Assembly (NCBI GenBank): GCA_002501085.1
Contig: DLRL01000037.1
Coordinates: forward strand, 16,995 to 80,994
DNA: 64,000 nt
Source of the DNA: Gemmatimonadales bacterium UBA7889
GTDB taxonomy: Bacteria; Gemmatimonadota; Gemmatimonadetes; Longimicrobiales; Gaopeijiaceae
Direction: 5' to 3'
In this document: in pieces, positions 18,557-28,543 of the stretch
How the letters are laid out: each line of letters starts with the position of its first letter
How positions within the stretch are numbered: position 1 is the first letter of the stretch
The notes under the pieces: model-generated
Database searches by the model: none
What the model saw: the letters and a program-made list of their open reading frames with translations, nothing else
What the model was told of the DNA's origin: nothing
Made by a program: the position numbers and the translations under genes

Positions 18557-21340
18557 TTGAGTATCCCCTCCAAGGACGCCCCTCGGATCTTCCTGGTTGA
18601 CGCTTACGCGCTGATCTACCGCTCCTATTTCGCGTTTATCAAGAGGCCGCTTACGAATGCGGCAGGCGAGAATACTTCTGCACCCTTTGGCTTCACCCGT
18701 TTCTTGCTAGACATACGTGAGAATTTCGACCCTGACTACTTAGCTGTGGTTTTTGATGCAGGTATGTCGTTCCGTGATATCGAATATCCGGAATACAAGG
18801 CCACACGAGAGAAGATGCCCGATGATCTTCGTGCAAGCCTAGGCCGCATAAGAGATATCCTAGATGGCTTTAATGATCCGGTCGTAGAACTTGAAGGATA
18901 TGAGGCCGATGATGTCATTGGTACACTTGCCATGAAAGCTGTAGACCAGGGCCTCGAAGCAGTGATTGTTTCAGGTGACAAGGATTTTTATCAGCTTATT
19001 GGTCCGGGAATCCACCTTTTGAATCCGGGACGAGGCGGCGCGACAGGGGTGGCCTCTGAATGGGTGACAGAGGATAACGCAAGCGACAAGTTCGGGATTC
19101 CACCTTCCCAGGTGGCAGATTACTTAGCTCTAGTTGGAGATTCTTCAGATAATGTTCCAGGTGCCCCGGGCATAGGTAAAAAGACTGCTGAATCTCTGTT
19201 GCAACACTATGAGGACATAGAAGAACTCATTGCTCATGCGGAGGAGCTTAAGCCCCCAAGGGCTTCCAAGTCCCTTCAAGAAAATGCTGAGAAAGTTCGT
19301 TTGTCAAAGAGGCTGGTTACGATCATGACTGACCTCGATGTTCCGTTAGACCTCGAATCATTGAAGGTCAAAGAACCCAATAATGCCGCGCTCCGAGATG
19401 TCTTTGCTGAACTGGGGTTTCGTCGGCTCACCGAACAGTTTTCAGCCGCAGCTAATTCGGATACGGAAAGTAGCGAGGAAGAGCCGCGGAAGAATGATGC
19501 TTCCTATCAAATTCTAGATCTCCAATCTGACTTGACGGATCTTATTGAGGATATCCGTGCATCCGGACGAGTTGCCATTGCCTCAGAGTTTACGACCAAG
19601 GACCCGCTTGTTGGGGACTTGGTGTCACTTGCTTTCTCGACCAAGAGCGGTGTTGCGAGTTACCTCCCATTTGGCCACCAGAAAGCGTTCGAGTTGACCT
19701 TAGAAGGTGAAAATCAGGAGGCAGTGGAGAACCTATCTGGTCTGGATAGTAGGGAGATGTCTGAAATCAAGGGGATCTTAGAAGATCCTGAGATAGAGAA
19801 GGTTGGCCATGATCTGAAACGGACAGCTCTTTTATTAGCACGGGCGGGGGTAAAGCTGCGTGGTCTCTCCTTTGATGTGATGATAGCGAGTTATTTATTC
19901 GACCCAGGGAGTCGGGATCACGGGGTTGCTTCGCTCGCCTTCAAAGAACTGTCCCGTACAATCTGTGACCGCAAAGATCTGGTTGGCAGTCGAAGGAGTC
20001 AGAGACCGTTCTCGGATATACCCATAGAACAGGCCGGGCATTATCTGTGCGAGGTAGCGGATGTTGTACTCGGATTAGCTAAACATTTCCAACAGCGCCT
20101 AGAAGAGCGCTCGCTAAGTGACCTCATGGCAGACCTGGAGGTGCCACTCATTCCCGTTTTAGTCAACATGGAATTAGTAGGGATAGAGATCGACCGCGAC
20201 TTTTTCAAGGCGATGCATTCCAAGTTAGTACGGGAGCTTGACCTCATAGGAGAAGACATCTTCAAGCACGCTGGCGGTGAGTTCAATTTGAATTCCACTC
20301 ATCAGCTTAGGCAGGTTCTCTTTGAGGATCTGAATCTCCCAATTATCAAGAAGACCAAAACAGGGCCTTCTACTGATGCTTCGGTCCTGGAGGAACTGGC
20401 AACTCAGGGTCATGTTCTGCCACGGTTAATGATTGACTACCGAGAACTCGAGAAACTCCGTTCCACGTATGTGGACGCCCTACCTCAACTCGTGCATGGA
20501 GAAACCGGTCGGATCCACACCAGCTTCAATCAAGCTGTAACTACAACAGGCAGGCTGTCTTCGAGTGATCCCAACCTTCAAAATATTCCAATTCGGACTG
20601 AGATAGGCCGGGAAATCCGCAAAGGCTTTATTGCAGGCCCAGGCAGTGTGTTCCTAGCAGTTGATTACTCCCAAATCGAACTGCGCGTGCTAGCACACTT
20701 TTCGGGCGACGACGCATTTGTAGGTGCCTTTAAAGAAGGTGTCGATGTACACAGGCAGACCGCAGCAGTGATTTTTGGTATTCCGGTTGAGGAGGTAACA
20801 CCGGAGATGAGAGGGCAGGCGAAGACCGTAAGTTTCGCTACGCTGTATGGGCAGGGAGCGTTCTCCTTAGCTAATCGCCTCGGTATTTCACGAGATGAAG
20901 CTCGCGAGTTTATTGAGATGTATTTCGAGCGGTTTAATAGTGTCCGGAAATTCTTTGATGCCCAAATCGATATGGCGAGAGAGGTGGGCTATGTCGAAAC
21001 ACTTATGGGCCGCCGCCGCTACGTGCCAGAACTTCAAGCGAGTAATTGGAGCATCAGGCAGTTTGGTGAACGTGTAGCCCAGAATACGCCCATACAGGGG
21101 ACGGCAGCCGATTTGATGAAACAGGCAATGCTTGATGTCCACGAAGCCCTGGGGTCAGCAAATAGTGAAGCAAAAATGCTACTACAAGTTCATGATGAGC
21201 TGCTTCTTGAGGTGCCTCAGGATGACATTGAGGAAACCCGCAACCTTGTAGTGAAGCAAATGGAAGCAGCTGTGGAGTTGAACGTTCCGCTAGTGGCGGA
21301 ATCGGGTGTTGGGAGCACCTGGTACGAATGTAAGGATTGA
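18557..21340 (+). CDS. polA: DNA polymerase I
   Basis: Replication/repair polymerase of 927 residues with an N-terminal 5'-3' exonuclease domain (about 1-290), a 3'-5' exonuclease-like domain (about 310-510) and a polymerase domain. Polymerase motifs are intact: LAVDYSQIELRVLAHFSGD (motif A, Asp703), the O-helix RGQAKTVSFATLYG, and QVHDEL (motif C, Asp880). The proofreading site looks inactivated. The position equivalent to E. coli Asp355 is Ala342, Asp424 is Thr423 and Asp501 is Val in YLCEVADV; only the Glu357 equivalent (Glu344) remains. The start is a TTG with a poor ribosome site. No in-frame ATG precedes the conserved N-terminal IFLVDAYALIYRSYFAF, so TTG is accepted. Confidence 0.93.
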   Translation: MSIPSKDAPRIFLVDAYALIYRSYFAFIKRPLTNAAGENTSAPFGFTRFLLDIRENFDPDYLAVVFDAGMSFRDIEYPEYKATREKMPDDLRASLGRIRDILDGFNDPVVELEGYEADDVIGTLAMKAVDQGLEAVIVSGDKDFYQLIGPGIHLLNPGRGGATGVASEWVTEDNASDKFGIPPSQVADYLALVGDSSDNVPGAPGIGKKTAESLLQHYEDIEELIAHAEELKPPRASKSLQENAEKVRLSKRLVTIMTDLDVPLDLESLKVKEPNNAALRDVFAELGFRRLTEQFSAAANSDTESSEEEPRKNDASYQILDLQSDLTDLIEDIRASGRVAIASEFTTKDPLVGDLVSLAFSTKSGVASYLPFGHQKAFELTLEGENQEAVENLSGLDSREMSEIKGILEDPEIEKVGHDLKRTALLLARAGVKLRGLSFDVMIASYLFDPGSRDHGVASLAFKELSRTICDRKDLVGSRRSQRPFSDIPIEQAGHYLCEVADVVLGLAKHFQQRLEERSLSDLMADLEVPLIPVLVNMELVGIEIDRDFFKAMHSKLVRELDLIGEDIFKHAGGEFNLNSTHQLRQVLFEDLNLPIIKKTKTGPSTDASVLEELATQGHVLPRLMIDYRELEKLRSTYVDALPQLVHGETGRIHTSFNQAVTTTGRLSSSDPNLQNIPIRTEIGREIRKGFIAGPGSVFLAVDYSQIELRVLAHFSGDDAFVGAFKEGVDVHRQTAAVIFGIPVEEVTPEMRGQAKTVSFATLYGQGAFSLANRLGISRDEAREFIEMYFERFNSVRKFFDAQIDMAREVGYVETLMGRRRYVPELQASNWSIRQFGERVAQNTPIQGTAADLMKQAMLDVHEALGSANSEAKMLLQVHDELLLEVPQDDIEETRNLVVKQMEAAVELNVPLVAESGVGSTWYECKD

Positions 21341-21465
21341 TACTATAGCAGCGGAAAGTTAGTCGGCTCATATAAGATGATCGTAAGCGGTTGATCCCCC
21401 GCAGCGTCTGTCCTGTATATGAGGCTGGGTTGTTTCGTTGCTGTCAGTCACAATACTCAAAGACA

Positions 21466-21503
21466 AAGAAAAGGGCCGCGCCCAACAGGACGAGGCCCTT
21501 TCT
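21466..21503 (-). terminator. Intrinsic terminator for the sigma factor gene
   Basis: Inverted repeat AAAGGGCC/GGCCCTTT flanking a 16-base loop. Read on the minus strand, it is followed by TTTTCTTTG, so it suits the leftward sigma gene ending at 21539. On the plus strand the T tract is short, though it might weakly terminate polA. Confidence 0.7.
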
Positions 21504-21538
21504 ACAAAGGACTCATTTAATCTAAAGTCAGTTCAGGG

Positions 21539-22399
21539 TCAGTTCGGGGCCCAGAATCCGGATAGAGAGTCACCCTGGGCACTATCCCGGAGTTTTTCGA
21601 AAGCTCGGTTACGAATCTGCCTAATCCGCTCACGCGTCACACCCAGGAGCGATCCAATTTCCTCAAGGGTTCTTTCTTCACCATCATCGAGCCCGTAATA
21701 CAAATAAAGAATTTTTCGTTCTCGCTCAGTCAAGTACTCATCGAACATAGTCTCAAGGAAGTCTCGACGAGCGATTGCTTCTACGTCTTCCTCAATGTCA
21801 GCTGCCTCGGTTCCCGAGAAACGCTCTCCGAAGCTAGCACTGTCCCGGTCACCTCGGTCGATCGGGGCGTCAAGGCTTAATTCTGATGCCGCCACGCGCC
21901 GGAGAGCTCGGATAGTCTCAACCGGTTCCTCCATTGTTTTAGCGATTTCGGCATCGGTTGGAGTACGACCGAGTGATTGTGTTAGTTGAGTATTTGTACG
22001 TGCAAGTTTCGCAAGATTGGAGTTCTGATTCAGCGGTATACGGACAGAGCGAGTTTGTTCGGCCAGCGCCTGAAGTACTGTCTGCCGGATCCACCAGACA
22101 GCGTAGGAGATAAACTTCACGCCCTTGTCAGGGTCGAATTTCTTAACCGCCTTCAACAGGCCCTCGTTACCAATGCAGACAAGTTCTGCGAGTCCAAGGC
22201 CACGGCCTTGATATTTCTTCACATAAGAGATGACGAAGCGAAGATTCGCTGTGACAAGCCTTTCAGCGGCCTCCTTGTCTCCTACCCGCGCACGTCGGGC
22301 AAGCTCCCGTTCCTCTCGCGGGTCCTGAATTAACGGGTATTTTTCGACATCCTGCAGATACTGATCAAAGGAATCCAAACCACGGGAGGAAGTAAACAT
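21539..22399 (-). CDS. RNA polymerase sigma factor, sigma-70 group 1/2
   Basis: Transcription initiation factor of 286 residues. In order it has region 1.2 (DSFDQYLQDVEKYPLI), region 2 with the core-binding and -10 recognition helix (GNEGLLKAVKKFDPDKGVKFISYAVWWIRQ, split by the usual boundaries), region 3, and region 4 with a -35-binding helix-turn-helix (TLEEIGSLLGVTRERIRQIRNRAF). Region 1.1 is absent, so it resembles a shortened primary sigma or a group 2 (RpoS/HrdB-like) factor. A second similar sigma is encoded at 42705-43610. A terminator follows at 21466-21503. Its 5' region 22400-22608 holds only a weak promoter-like TTGACC (minus strand, 22553-22558) with poor spacing. Confidence 0.9.
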   Translation of the reverse strand: MFTSSRGLDSFDQYLQDVEKYPLIQDPREERELARRARVGDKEAAERLVTANLRFVISYVKKYQGRGLGLAELVCIGNEGLLKAVKKFDPDKGVKFISYAVWWIRQTVLQALAEQTRSVRIPLNQNSNLAKLARTNTQLTQSLGRTPTDAEIAKTMEEPVETIRALRRVAASELSLDAPIDRGDRDSASFGERFSGTEAADIEEDVEAIARRDFLETMFDEYLTERERKILYLYYGLDDGEERTLEEIGSLLGVTRERIRQIRNRAFEKLRDSAQGDSLSGFWAPN

Positions 22400-22608
22400 A
22401 TGTTTGCGATCATCCCACTCTGGAGGAGCGCTGATGGCTGACCAAGCTAAGCCAACCCTGGCAACCCTTGCAGTGATTGGGCTATCGGGGTTAGAGGAAC
22501 CAGCCAGGAAATCCCTTTAGGGGGCTCTGAACCTATAAAAATCTGTTTGCGAGGTCAAAGGTGTTTCTGTATACGCCGTTCTAGGTCTCATAAGGCTCTG
22601 CTGAGATT

Positions 22609-24417
22609 CTAGCGCATTGGAGTAAGAAATAAGTCGGGTCCCACCGGGTTTCGGAGAGCCTTTTTAAGCTGGGAATCCGTGAACCCAGAGCCAATTCCGA
22701 GTAGCTCGATTAGGGTGACCCGGAACACTGGACCCCTGCTTAAGGGATCGTTGATCGGAAAAGCAAGGTCGATGCGTCCCACGGCGCGGGTGCTTGCGGG
22801 AAACCCCATTCGTAATCCGAAGCCGACTGAACCACGCCATCCACTATCATCGCCATAGGGCACTTCTCCAGCCCACATCCGCCCGGCATCCGCAAAGAGC
22901 GTAAAACCAAAATCGACTACATCAGGAGAAGGCCATTTTAAGAAGATGCGGTCTTCAAGGGTAAAGAGGACACGTCGGCCGCCAGGAATGTCATCCTCAT
23001 AAAAGCCTCGAACGGCTTCACGGCCACCAAGTGTGAGCTGAAAGGGGGTTTCGACTGACCATCCCCCTGTGGCGGACGAGCGGAAGAATAATGTGTGTGC
23101 AGACGAGGCTCCGGTACGTAGATACATGTAGAGATCAGCTGTAGCGAAGAGGTCTCGCCATCCGTCATTTTTGAACGAGTGTCGGCCTTGGCCTCCGATA
23201 TTAAGGAACGTGAATATCTGACTAGAATTGTGTCCGGCAAATATGCGAAAGCGGGTGAAAACATCGTCATGGCTCTCAAGACCCGTGACCCGAAATGCTG
23301 GGATGCTTCGTCCAACGGTTAGGCCGAGATCTATGCCTAAGGGTACGTCGATCACTTCCGCGTGAGTATCAAGGCGTGCGGGACGAATGTATCGGATCTG
23401 GCGCAAACCCAGCATAACATTAACACGGGTGGTCGCTGAAGCATTAATCTGTGACCCTAGTATTTCTCGAGTTTGATCCGAGCCGGGAAAAGTGTTGCTG
23501 AAGTCATTGTCTAGCACCACTTCGACATCATTAGGGAAGCCATCAAACTCGACTCGGTCGCGTGACAAGCCCAGACCTAGAAGTCCAAGACGGCCAGGCC
23601 GCCCAAACCTCGTGGCTAGAGATATCTCTAGCCACTCTTCCTGGAGAGGAAGCAGCACTTGAGTGAGGTCAACCGGATTACCTGTCGCGTACGTATAGAG
23701 TTGGTCACGTTGGCGGTAAGCTTCTCGTCCCGCAAACCTGCCGACCTCCCCTACAAAGGGATATGCTAGTTCTTGCTCGAGGAAGTTGCCCACTCGGGTT
23801 CGACCGTATCCGAAAAGAGCATCTGTTCTGGTACCGAACAAACGAGGCTGCTGAATTAAGAAGCCAGCGTCACGCTGTTCTCTTCTTCGAGCAAAGTATC
23901 CTTCAGCCAAGATGCCCTGACCGAAAAGGTTCTCTTCGGTTAGCTCAATCCGCTCTAATTGTAATCCCTGATCGATTGAGATTCCCAAGTCAAACTTGGT
24001 CGTCCACTCATCCTGAGTGTTGATACGAACCTGATATGTTCCGTCTGGTTGCTCCACCGGGACAACATCTGCATTTGCGATAAAAGGGTACTGCCTCAGA
24101 ATCCTGCCGGATTCCTCAAGCAAAAATGGATCGAGACAATCATTCTCGTCGAATAAAATCTCTCTCAGTATGAAGCTCTGGCGCGTGGTTATGTGGAGAG
24201 CGTTCGCAAGCCGGTATACCCAACGCAGAGGACTGCCTTCTTCCAATGTTTCCAACTGGAAAATAGGACGGTTATCCACAACGATATTCGTCACACGGCC
24301 CAATTCACATACACTGTCGGGTCCGACATCTTGTGCCCCAAGATCTGCTGATGAAAAGAGCATCGTACTGAGTATGCCAACTAGCACCCTGACAGCGCTC
24401 CGATGAGCTTTTTCCAT
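22609..24417 (-). CDS. BamA/TamA-like outer-membrane beta-barrel protein
   Basis: Predicted outer-membrane protein of 602 residues with a signal peptide ending near FSSADLGAQ. The N-terminal 60-150 region looks POTRA-like (LREILFDENDCLDPFLLEESGRILRQYPFI split over two short strands and helices). About 430 residues of alternating strands follow, typical of a 16-strand Omp85 barrel. Near the C-terminus, GGREAVRGFYEDD matches the conserved VRGF/Y motif that contacts the barrel lumen. Omp85 proteins insert or secrete outer-membrane proteins. With a single POTRA-like domain, this one is more likely a surface-antigen/TamA or patatin-associated type than the essential BamA. Substrate unknown. Confidence 0.75.
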   Translation of the reverse strand: MEKAHRSAVRVLVGILSTMLFSSADLGAQDVGPDSVCELGRVTNIVVDNRPIFQLETLEEGSPLRWVYRLANALHITTRQSFILREILFDENDCLDPFLLEESGRILRQYPFIANADVVPVEQPDGTYQVRINTQDEWTTKFDLGISIDQGLQLERIELTEENLFGQGILAEGYFARRREQRDAGFLIQQPRLFGTRTDALFGYGRTRVGNFLEQELAYPFVGEVGRFAGREAYRQRDQLYTYATGNPVDLTQVLLPLQEEWLEISLATRFGRPGRLGLLGLGLSRDRVEFDGFPNDVEVVLDNDFSNTFPGSDQTREILGSQINASATTRVNVMLGLRQIRYIRPARLDTHAEVIDVPLGIDLGLTVGRSIPAFRVTGLESHDDVFTRFRIFAGHNSSQIFTFLNIGGQGRHSFKNDGWRDLFATADLYMYLRTGASSAHTLFFRSSATGGWSVETPFQLTLGGREAVRGFYEDDIPGGRRVLFTLEDRIFLKWPSPDVVDFGFTLFADAGRMWAGEVPYGDDSGWRGSVGFGLRMGFPASTRAVGRIDLAFPINDPLSRGPVFRVTLIELLGIGSGFTDSQLKKALRNPVGPDLFLTPMR

Positions 24418-24526
24418 GTGAGACTAGGCCGTTCGAGTTGTGCAGTGTCTCATGAGACGCAATCCTTAGCGCTTCTGTACGCTTCACTGTCCGTCAAGGT
24501 CCGCCCCTGTACTGGAGGCTCCCTAT

Positions 24527-26791
24527 ATGGCAAAGAGCAAAAAAGATGCTCTCGAGTATCATGAAAGGGGTCGACCTGGCAAGATTGAGGTTGTGCCAAC
24601 TAAGTCGGTAGCTACCCAGCGAGACCTAGCGCTCGCGTATTCACCTGGGGTTGCTGAACCTTGCCTTGAGATCCACTCAAACCCGGATGATGTATTCAAG
24701 TACACCGCTCGTGGGAACCTAGTAGCTGTGGTTTCAAACGGGACGGCGGTTCTAGGGCTTGGTAACATAGGCCCCTTGGCAGCTAAACCTGTGATGGAGG
24801 GAAAGGGAGTTCTCTTTAAGAGATTCGCGGGGATCGATGTTTTCGACATAGAGGTTGCGTCTGAAAATCCAGAGGAAGTAATCCGCTTTTGCGAGTTGCT
24901 AGAGCCAACAGTCGGCGGCATAAACCTTGAAGATATCGCTGCTCCGGCATGCTTCGAGATCGAAGAAGTGCTGGCTAATAATTTGGATATTCCAGTCTTT
25001 CATGACGACCAACATGGCACAGCGATTATTACGGCTGCTGCCCTTATGAATGCTTTGGACATCGTCGGGAAAAAGATTGAGCGAGTGAAAGTGGTATTTA
25101 GTGGAGCTGGTGCCTCTGCACTGTCTACGGCAAAGCATTTACTTCGTATCGGCATGACGTTGGACAATATCCTCATATGTGACTCAAAAGGTGTAATACA
25201 TGAGGGTCGTGAAGATCTAAGCAAATACAAGGCAGTATTTGCGGCAAAGACAAGCCATCGCACCCTTAGGGATGCGATGGCAGGTGCAGACGTATGCATC
25301 GGTTTATCTGCAAAAGGAGCTGTCACGAAAGAGATGGTCGTGTCCATGGCAACTGACCCCATCATCTTCGCCTTAGCTAATCCGGACCCCGAGATCCTAC
25401 CTGAGGAGATCCTGGAGGTTCGAGACGATGCAGTCATAGCAACTGGTCGCTCTGATTATCCCAATCAGGTTAATAACGTACTGGGTTTCCCTTTCATTTT
25501 TCGAGGCGCTTTGGATGTGCGAGCTAGAGGGATCAATCAGGAAATGATGCTTGCTGCGACGCATGCACTTGCTGAATTAGCGCGAACGCAGGTGCCAGAC
25601 ACCGTTCGCGGAGCGTATGAAGGCTCAGAGATGAGTTTTGGCAAAGAATATTTGATCCCTAAGCCTTTTGACCATCGGGTATTATTCCACGTTGCTCCGG
25701 CTGTCGCTAAGGCAGCCATGGAAACTGGAGTGGCGCGCGTTACAGTCGACCTAGATGAATATGTAGACCGGCTTCGGGCTTCACTGGGGCCGGGTCGTGA
25801 AGTTATGAGGTGGATGACTACACGGGCACGCAGAAATCCGGCCAAGATTGTTTTCCCGGAAGGACACAACGACAACGTCATTCTGGCGGCCTCCCAGATG
25901 AAAGAAGATGGCATTTGCACGCCGATATTACTTGGTCGTCCACCACGGGTTCAGGAGAAAGCAGACATACTTGGAGTTGATCTGGGGGGTGTTGAGATTC
26001 TCTATGCAGCTACGTGCACAGAGAAGAGATATGATTTTGCCCAGACGCTGTTTAAGCGCAGAGCTCGGCGCGGTCTCACTTTAGCTGAGGCTCAATGGAG
26101 TCTGTACAAGCCGATTTACTTCGCAGCAAGCATGCTTGAGGCTGGAGAGGTCGATGCTATGGTTACTGGGATCGAGGCTAGTTATACAGAAACCCTTCGT
26201 CCCGCTTTGCAGGTTGTCGGTCGTGCGGCTGGTATATCTAAGGTTTCCGGATTCTACATGTTGGCATTTCCAGGGAGAGAGTTGCTCTTCTTTACGGATA
26301 CCACAGTGAACATTGATCCTGATGCTGAAACGTTGCGTGACATTGCGCTCCAGACTGCTGCATTTGTTCAAGATTTAGGGATTCAGCCACGAGTTGCGAT
26401 GGTGAGTTTTTCTAATTTTGCATCCAGTAGCCATAACGAAGCCCGCCGGATAGCCCTAGCTATAGATATGGTCCGGGAGAGTAATCCTGAACTGGAGATT
26501 GATGGAGAGATGCAGGCAGACACGGCGATTGATGGGATAAAATTGAGCGAAGTTTATCCATTCACGCATCTAAGTGGTCCGGCCAACGTACTCGTATTCC
26601 CACGGCTCTCAGCTGCGAATGTTGCTTATAAACTCTTAGATCAATTAGGAGGTGCAGATGCGATCGGGCCAGTGCTTTTGGGTATGGATAAGCCGGTTCA
26701 TATCCTACAGCGGGGGTGTGCTGTTCAGGACATTCTCAACCTATCTACGATTGCATCGGTAGACTGGCAGGCAAGAAATAAGCACATTTGA
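24527..26791 (+). CDS. maeB: NADP-dependent malic enzyme with C-terminal phosphotransacetylase domain (MaeB)
   Basis: Oxidative decarboxylation of malate to pyruvate with NAD(P) reduction. The 754-residue protein has the malic N-terminal domain (catalytic motif SPGVAEPC, about 39-46), a nucleotide-binding domain (VFSGAGASALSTAKHLL, about 188-204; FHDDQHGTAI near 163) and, from about residue 430, a phosphate acetyl/butyryltransferase-like domain (KIVFPEGHNDNVI onward). In MaeB that domain is regulatory and usually inactive as Pta. The ATG follows GGAGG eight bases upstream. A clean terminator at 26800-26824 ends the transcript before pckA. Confidence 0.93.
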   Translation: MAKSKKDALEYHERGRPGKIEVVPTKSVATQRDLALAYSPGVAEPCLEIHSNPDDVFKYTARGNLVAVVSNGTAVLGLGNIGPLAAKPVMEGKGVLFKRFAGIDVFDIEVASENPEEVIRFCELLEPTVGGINLEDIAAPACFEIEEVLANNLDIPVFHDDQHGTAIITAAALMNALDIVGKKIERVKVVFSGAGASALSTAKHLLRIGMTLDNILICDSKGVIHEGREDLSKYKAVFAAKTSHRTLRDAMAGADVCIGLSAKGAVTKEMVVSMATDPIIFALANPDPEILPEEILEVRDDAVIATGRSDYPNQVNNVLGFPFIFRGALDVRARGINQEMMLAATHALAELARTQVPDTVRGAYEGSEMSFGKEYLIPKPFDHRVLFHVAPAVAKAAMETGVARVTVDLDEYVDRLRASLGPGREVMRWMTTRARRNPAKIVFPEGHNDNVILAASQMKEDGICTPILLGRPPRVQEKADILGVDLGGVEILYAATCTEKRYDFAQTLFKRRARRGLTLAEAQWSLYKPIYFAASMLEAGEVDAMVTGIEASYTETLRPALQVVGRAAGISKVSGFYMLAFPGRELLFFTDTTVNIDPDAETLRDIALQTAAFVQDLGIQPRVAMVSFSNFASSSHNEARRIALAIDMVRESNPELEIDGEMQADTAIDGIKLSEVYPFTHLSGPANVLVFPRLSAANVAYKLLDQLGGADAIGPVLLGMDKPVHILQRGCAVQDILNLSTIASVDWQARNKHI

Positions 26792-26799
26792 CTCCTTCT

Positions 26800-26824
26800 C
26801 GGACGAGTCTCGTCCGGGTTTTTT
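26800..26824 (+). terminator. Intrinsic terminator after maeB
   Basis: Stem CGGACGA/TCGTCCG (26800-26806 with 26810-26816), a three-base loop and six T at 26819-26824. It argues that the pckA coding sequence begins after this point, at 26887, rather than at the earlier in-frame start at 26788. Confidence 0.88.
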
Positions 26825-26886
26825 GTTCTTGTGCCTGTTTCCCAGCGGATAGGGTCTCCAGGGATCCCCAACAATTACTTCATTCC

Positions 26887-28485
26887 ATGCCAGAAGACTT
26901 AGCACAATCAGACTTGCGCAACCTTAGGAACCATGGCCTGAATCCAGGAGGAGCGATCTTCTGGAATCTCTCGCCCGCCCGCCTATATGAGGAGTCATTC
27001 GCTCGCGGAGATGGTCAGCTAGTTCACATGGGTGCCATTGCAACGGTTACTGCGCCTCACACCGGACGTTCACCGAATGATCGCTTTGTCGTGCGTGATG
27101 AACTTACGGAGGAATCGGTAGACTGGGGCAATGTGAATGTGCCAATTAGCCCAGATCATTACAGCGCGTTGCGGCAGGAGGTCATCGCTTATTTGAATGA
27201 CCAGGATCTCTTTGTTCATGATGCACGTGCCGGTGCGGATGAAGAACACGGTATTAATGTGCGCGTTGTTAGCGAGAGCCCATGGCACGCCCTCTTTGCA
27301 CACAACATGTTTCTCCGTCTGGGATCGGATCAATTGGTTGAGTTTAGGCCAGATTTTACCGTATTGCATGCTCCGCATCTTAAGGCTGATCCTAAACGCC
27401 ATGGTACAGTGTCTAATACGGCTATCGTGGTGAATTTCTCAGCACGAGAGGTGCTGATAACGGGTAGTCGATATGCGGGTGAAATCAAGAAGTCGATTTT
27501 CTCTGTACTCAACCACATGCTCCCAGAGTCTAGGGTGCTCCCAATGCACTGCTCGGCAAATGTGGGCTCGGCAGGTGATGTAGCACTTTTCTTTGGCCTA
27601 TCAGGTACTGGAAAGACAACCCTTTCAGCTGATGCTGCCCGAGGGTTAATCGGTGACGATGAGCACGGCTGGGGTGGTGACGGGGTTTTTAATTTTGAAG
27701 GTGGTTGTTACGCAAAGACGATTCGTCTTTCGCCCGAGGGTGAGCCTGAAATCTTCCAAGCCACTCAAATGTTTGGCACGATTTTAGAGAATGTGGTGTT
27801 AGATGAGGCAACCCTAGAGATAGATTTTGATAACGGTTCGATAACGGAGAATACGAGGGCCTCATATCCCATCCACTATATTCCTAATGCTGTGATTCCA
27901 AGCCGGGCAGTCCACCCCAGTAACGTTGTGTTTCTTACTGCTGATGCATTTGGGGTGCTTCCCCCGATCTCCCAACTGACACCTGAACAGGCGATGTACC
28001 ATTTTCTCTCTGGTTATACTGCTAAGGTTGCAGGGACGGAACGCGGTGTAACAGAACCCAAGGCCACTTTCAGCGCCTGTTTTGGAGCTCCATTCCTGCC
28101 CAGACATCCAGGTGTCTATGCAGAGATGTTGGGGGAAAAACTTAGGGAGCATAGAGCTACTGTTTGGCTGGTGAATACTGGCTGGTCGGGAGGTGGCTAC
28201 GGTTTTGGTAGTCGAATGAAACTCTCCTACACGCGGACAATGGTGAATGCCGCACTCAGCGGTGAGCTAGATAAGGGAGAATTTGATACGGACCCGGTCT
28301 TCGGACTTGCCGTACCCACAGTGATCTCAGGGGTGCCTACTGAAGTTCTTAGCCCTAGGAAAACATGGGACAATCCCGATGAGTATGACATTGCAGCATC
28401 CAGGCTGGCTGGAATGTTCCGGGAGAACTTTGAGCAATTTTCAAATCAAGTGCCAGGCGAGGTTCGTACGGCCGGTCCGCAATGA
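26887..28485 (+). CDS. pckA: Phosphoenolpyruvate carboxykinase (ATP)
   Basis: Gluconeogenic enzyme converting oxaloacetate plus ATP to PEP and CO2. From ATG 26887 it is 532 residues, the normal size for the ATP class. Diagnostic motifs are the kinase-1a P-loop GLSGTGKTTLS (K243) and, downstream, the metal-binding DDEHGWGGDG and FNFEGGCYAKTI. The open frame continues 99 bases upstream, but that stretch spans the maeB terminator and is not conserved. Adjacent maeB and pckA place the C4-to-C3 exits of the TCA cycle side by side, useful for growth on amino acids or organic acids. Confidence 0.95.
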   Translation: MPEDLAQSDLRNLRNHGLNPGGAIFWNLSPARLYEESFARGDGQLVHMGAIATVTAPHTGRSPNDRFVVRDELTEESVDWGNVNVPISPDHYSALRQEVIAYLNDQDLFVHDARAGADEEHGINVRVVSESPWHALFAHNMFLRLGSDQLVEFRPDFTVLHAPHLKADPKRHGTVSNTAIVVNFSAREVLITGSRYAGEIKKSIFSVLNHMLPESRVLPMHCSANVGSAGDVALFFGLSGTGKTTLSADAARGLIGDDEHGWGGDGVFNFEGGCYAKTIRLSPEGEPEIFQATQMFGTILENVVLDEATLEIDFDNGSITENTRASYPIHYIPNAVIPSRAVHPSNVVFLTADAFGVLPPISQLTPEQAMYHFLSGYTAKVAGTERGVTEPKATFSACFGAPFLPRHPGVYAEMLGEKLREHRATVWLVNTGWSGGGYGFGSRMKLSYTRTMVNAALSGELDKGEFDTDPVFGLAVPTVISGVPTEVLSPRKTWDNPDEYDIAASRLAGMFRENFEQFSNQVPGEVRTAGPQ

Positions 28486-28543
28486 GTTCTTGCTGGGCTC
28501 AAGAGTTTCTGGGACTTCCTGATCTCCCCTAGGTACGATGCCC

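Noticed and set aside
26788..26886. N-terminal extension of PEP carboxykinase
   Set aside because: It spans the maeB terminator stem and is not expected in the family; the start at 26887 gives a normal length.
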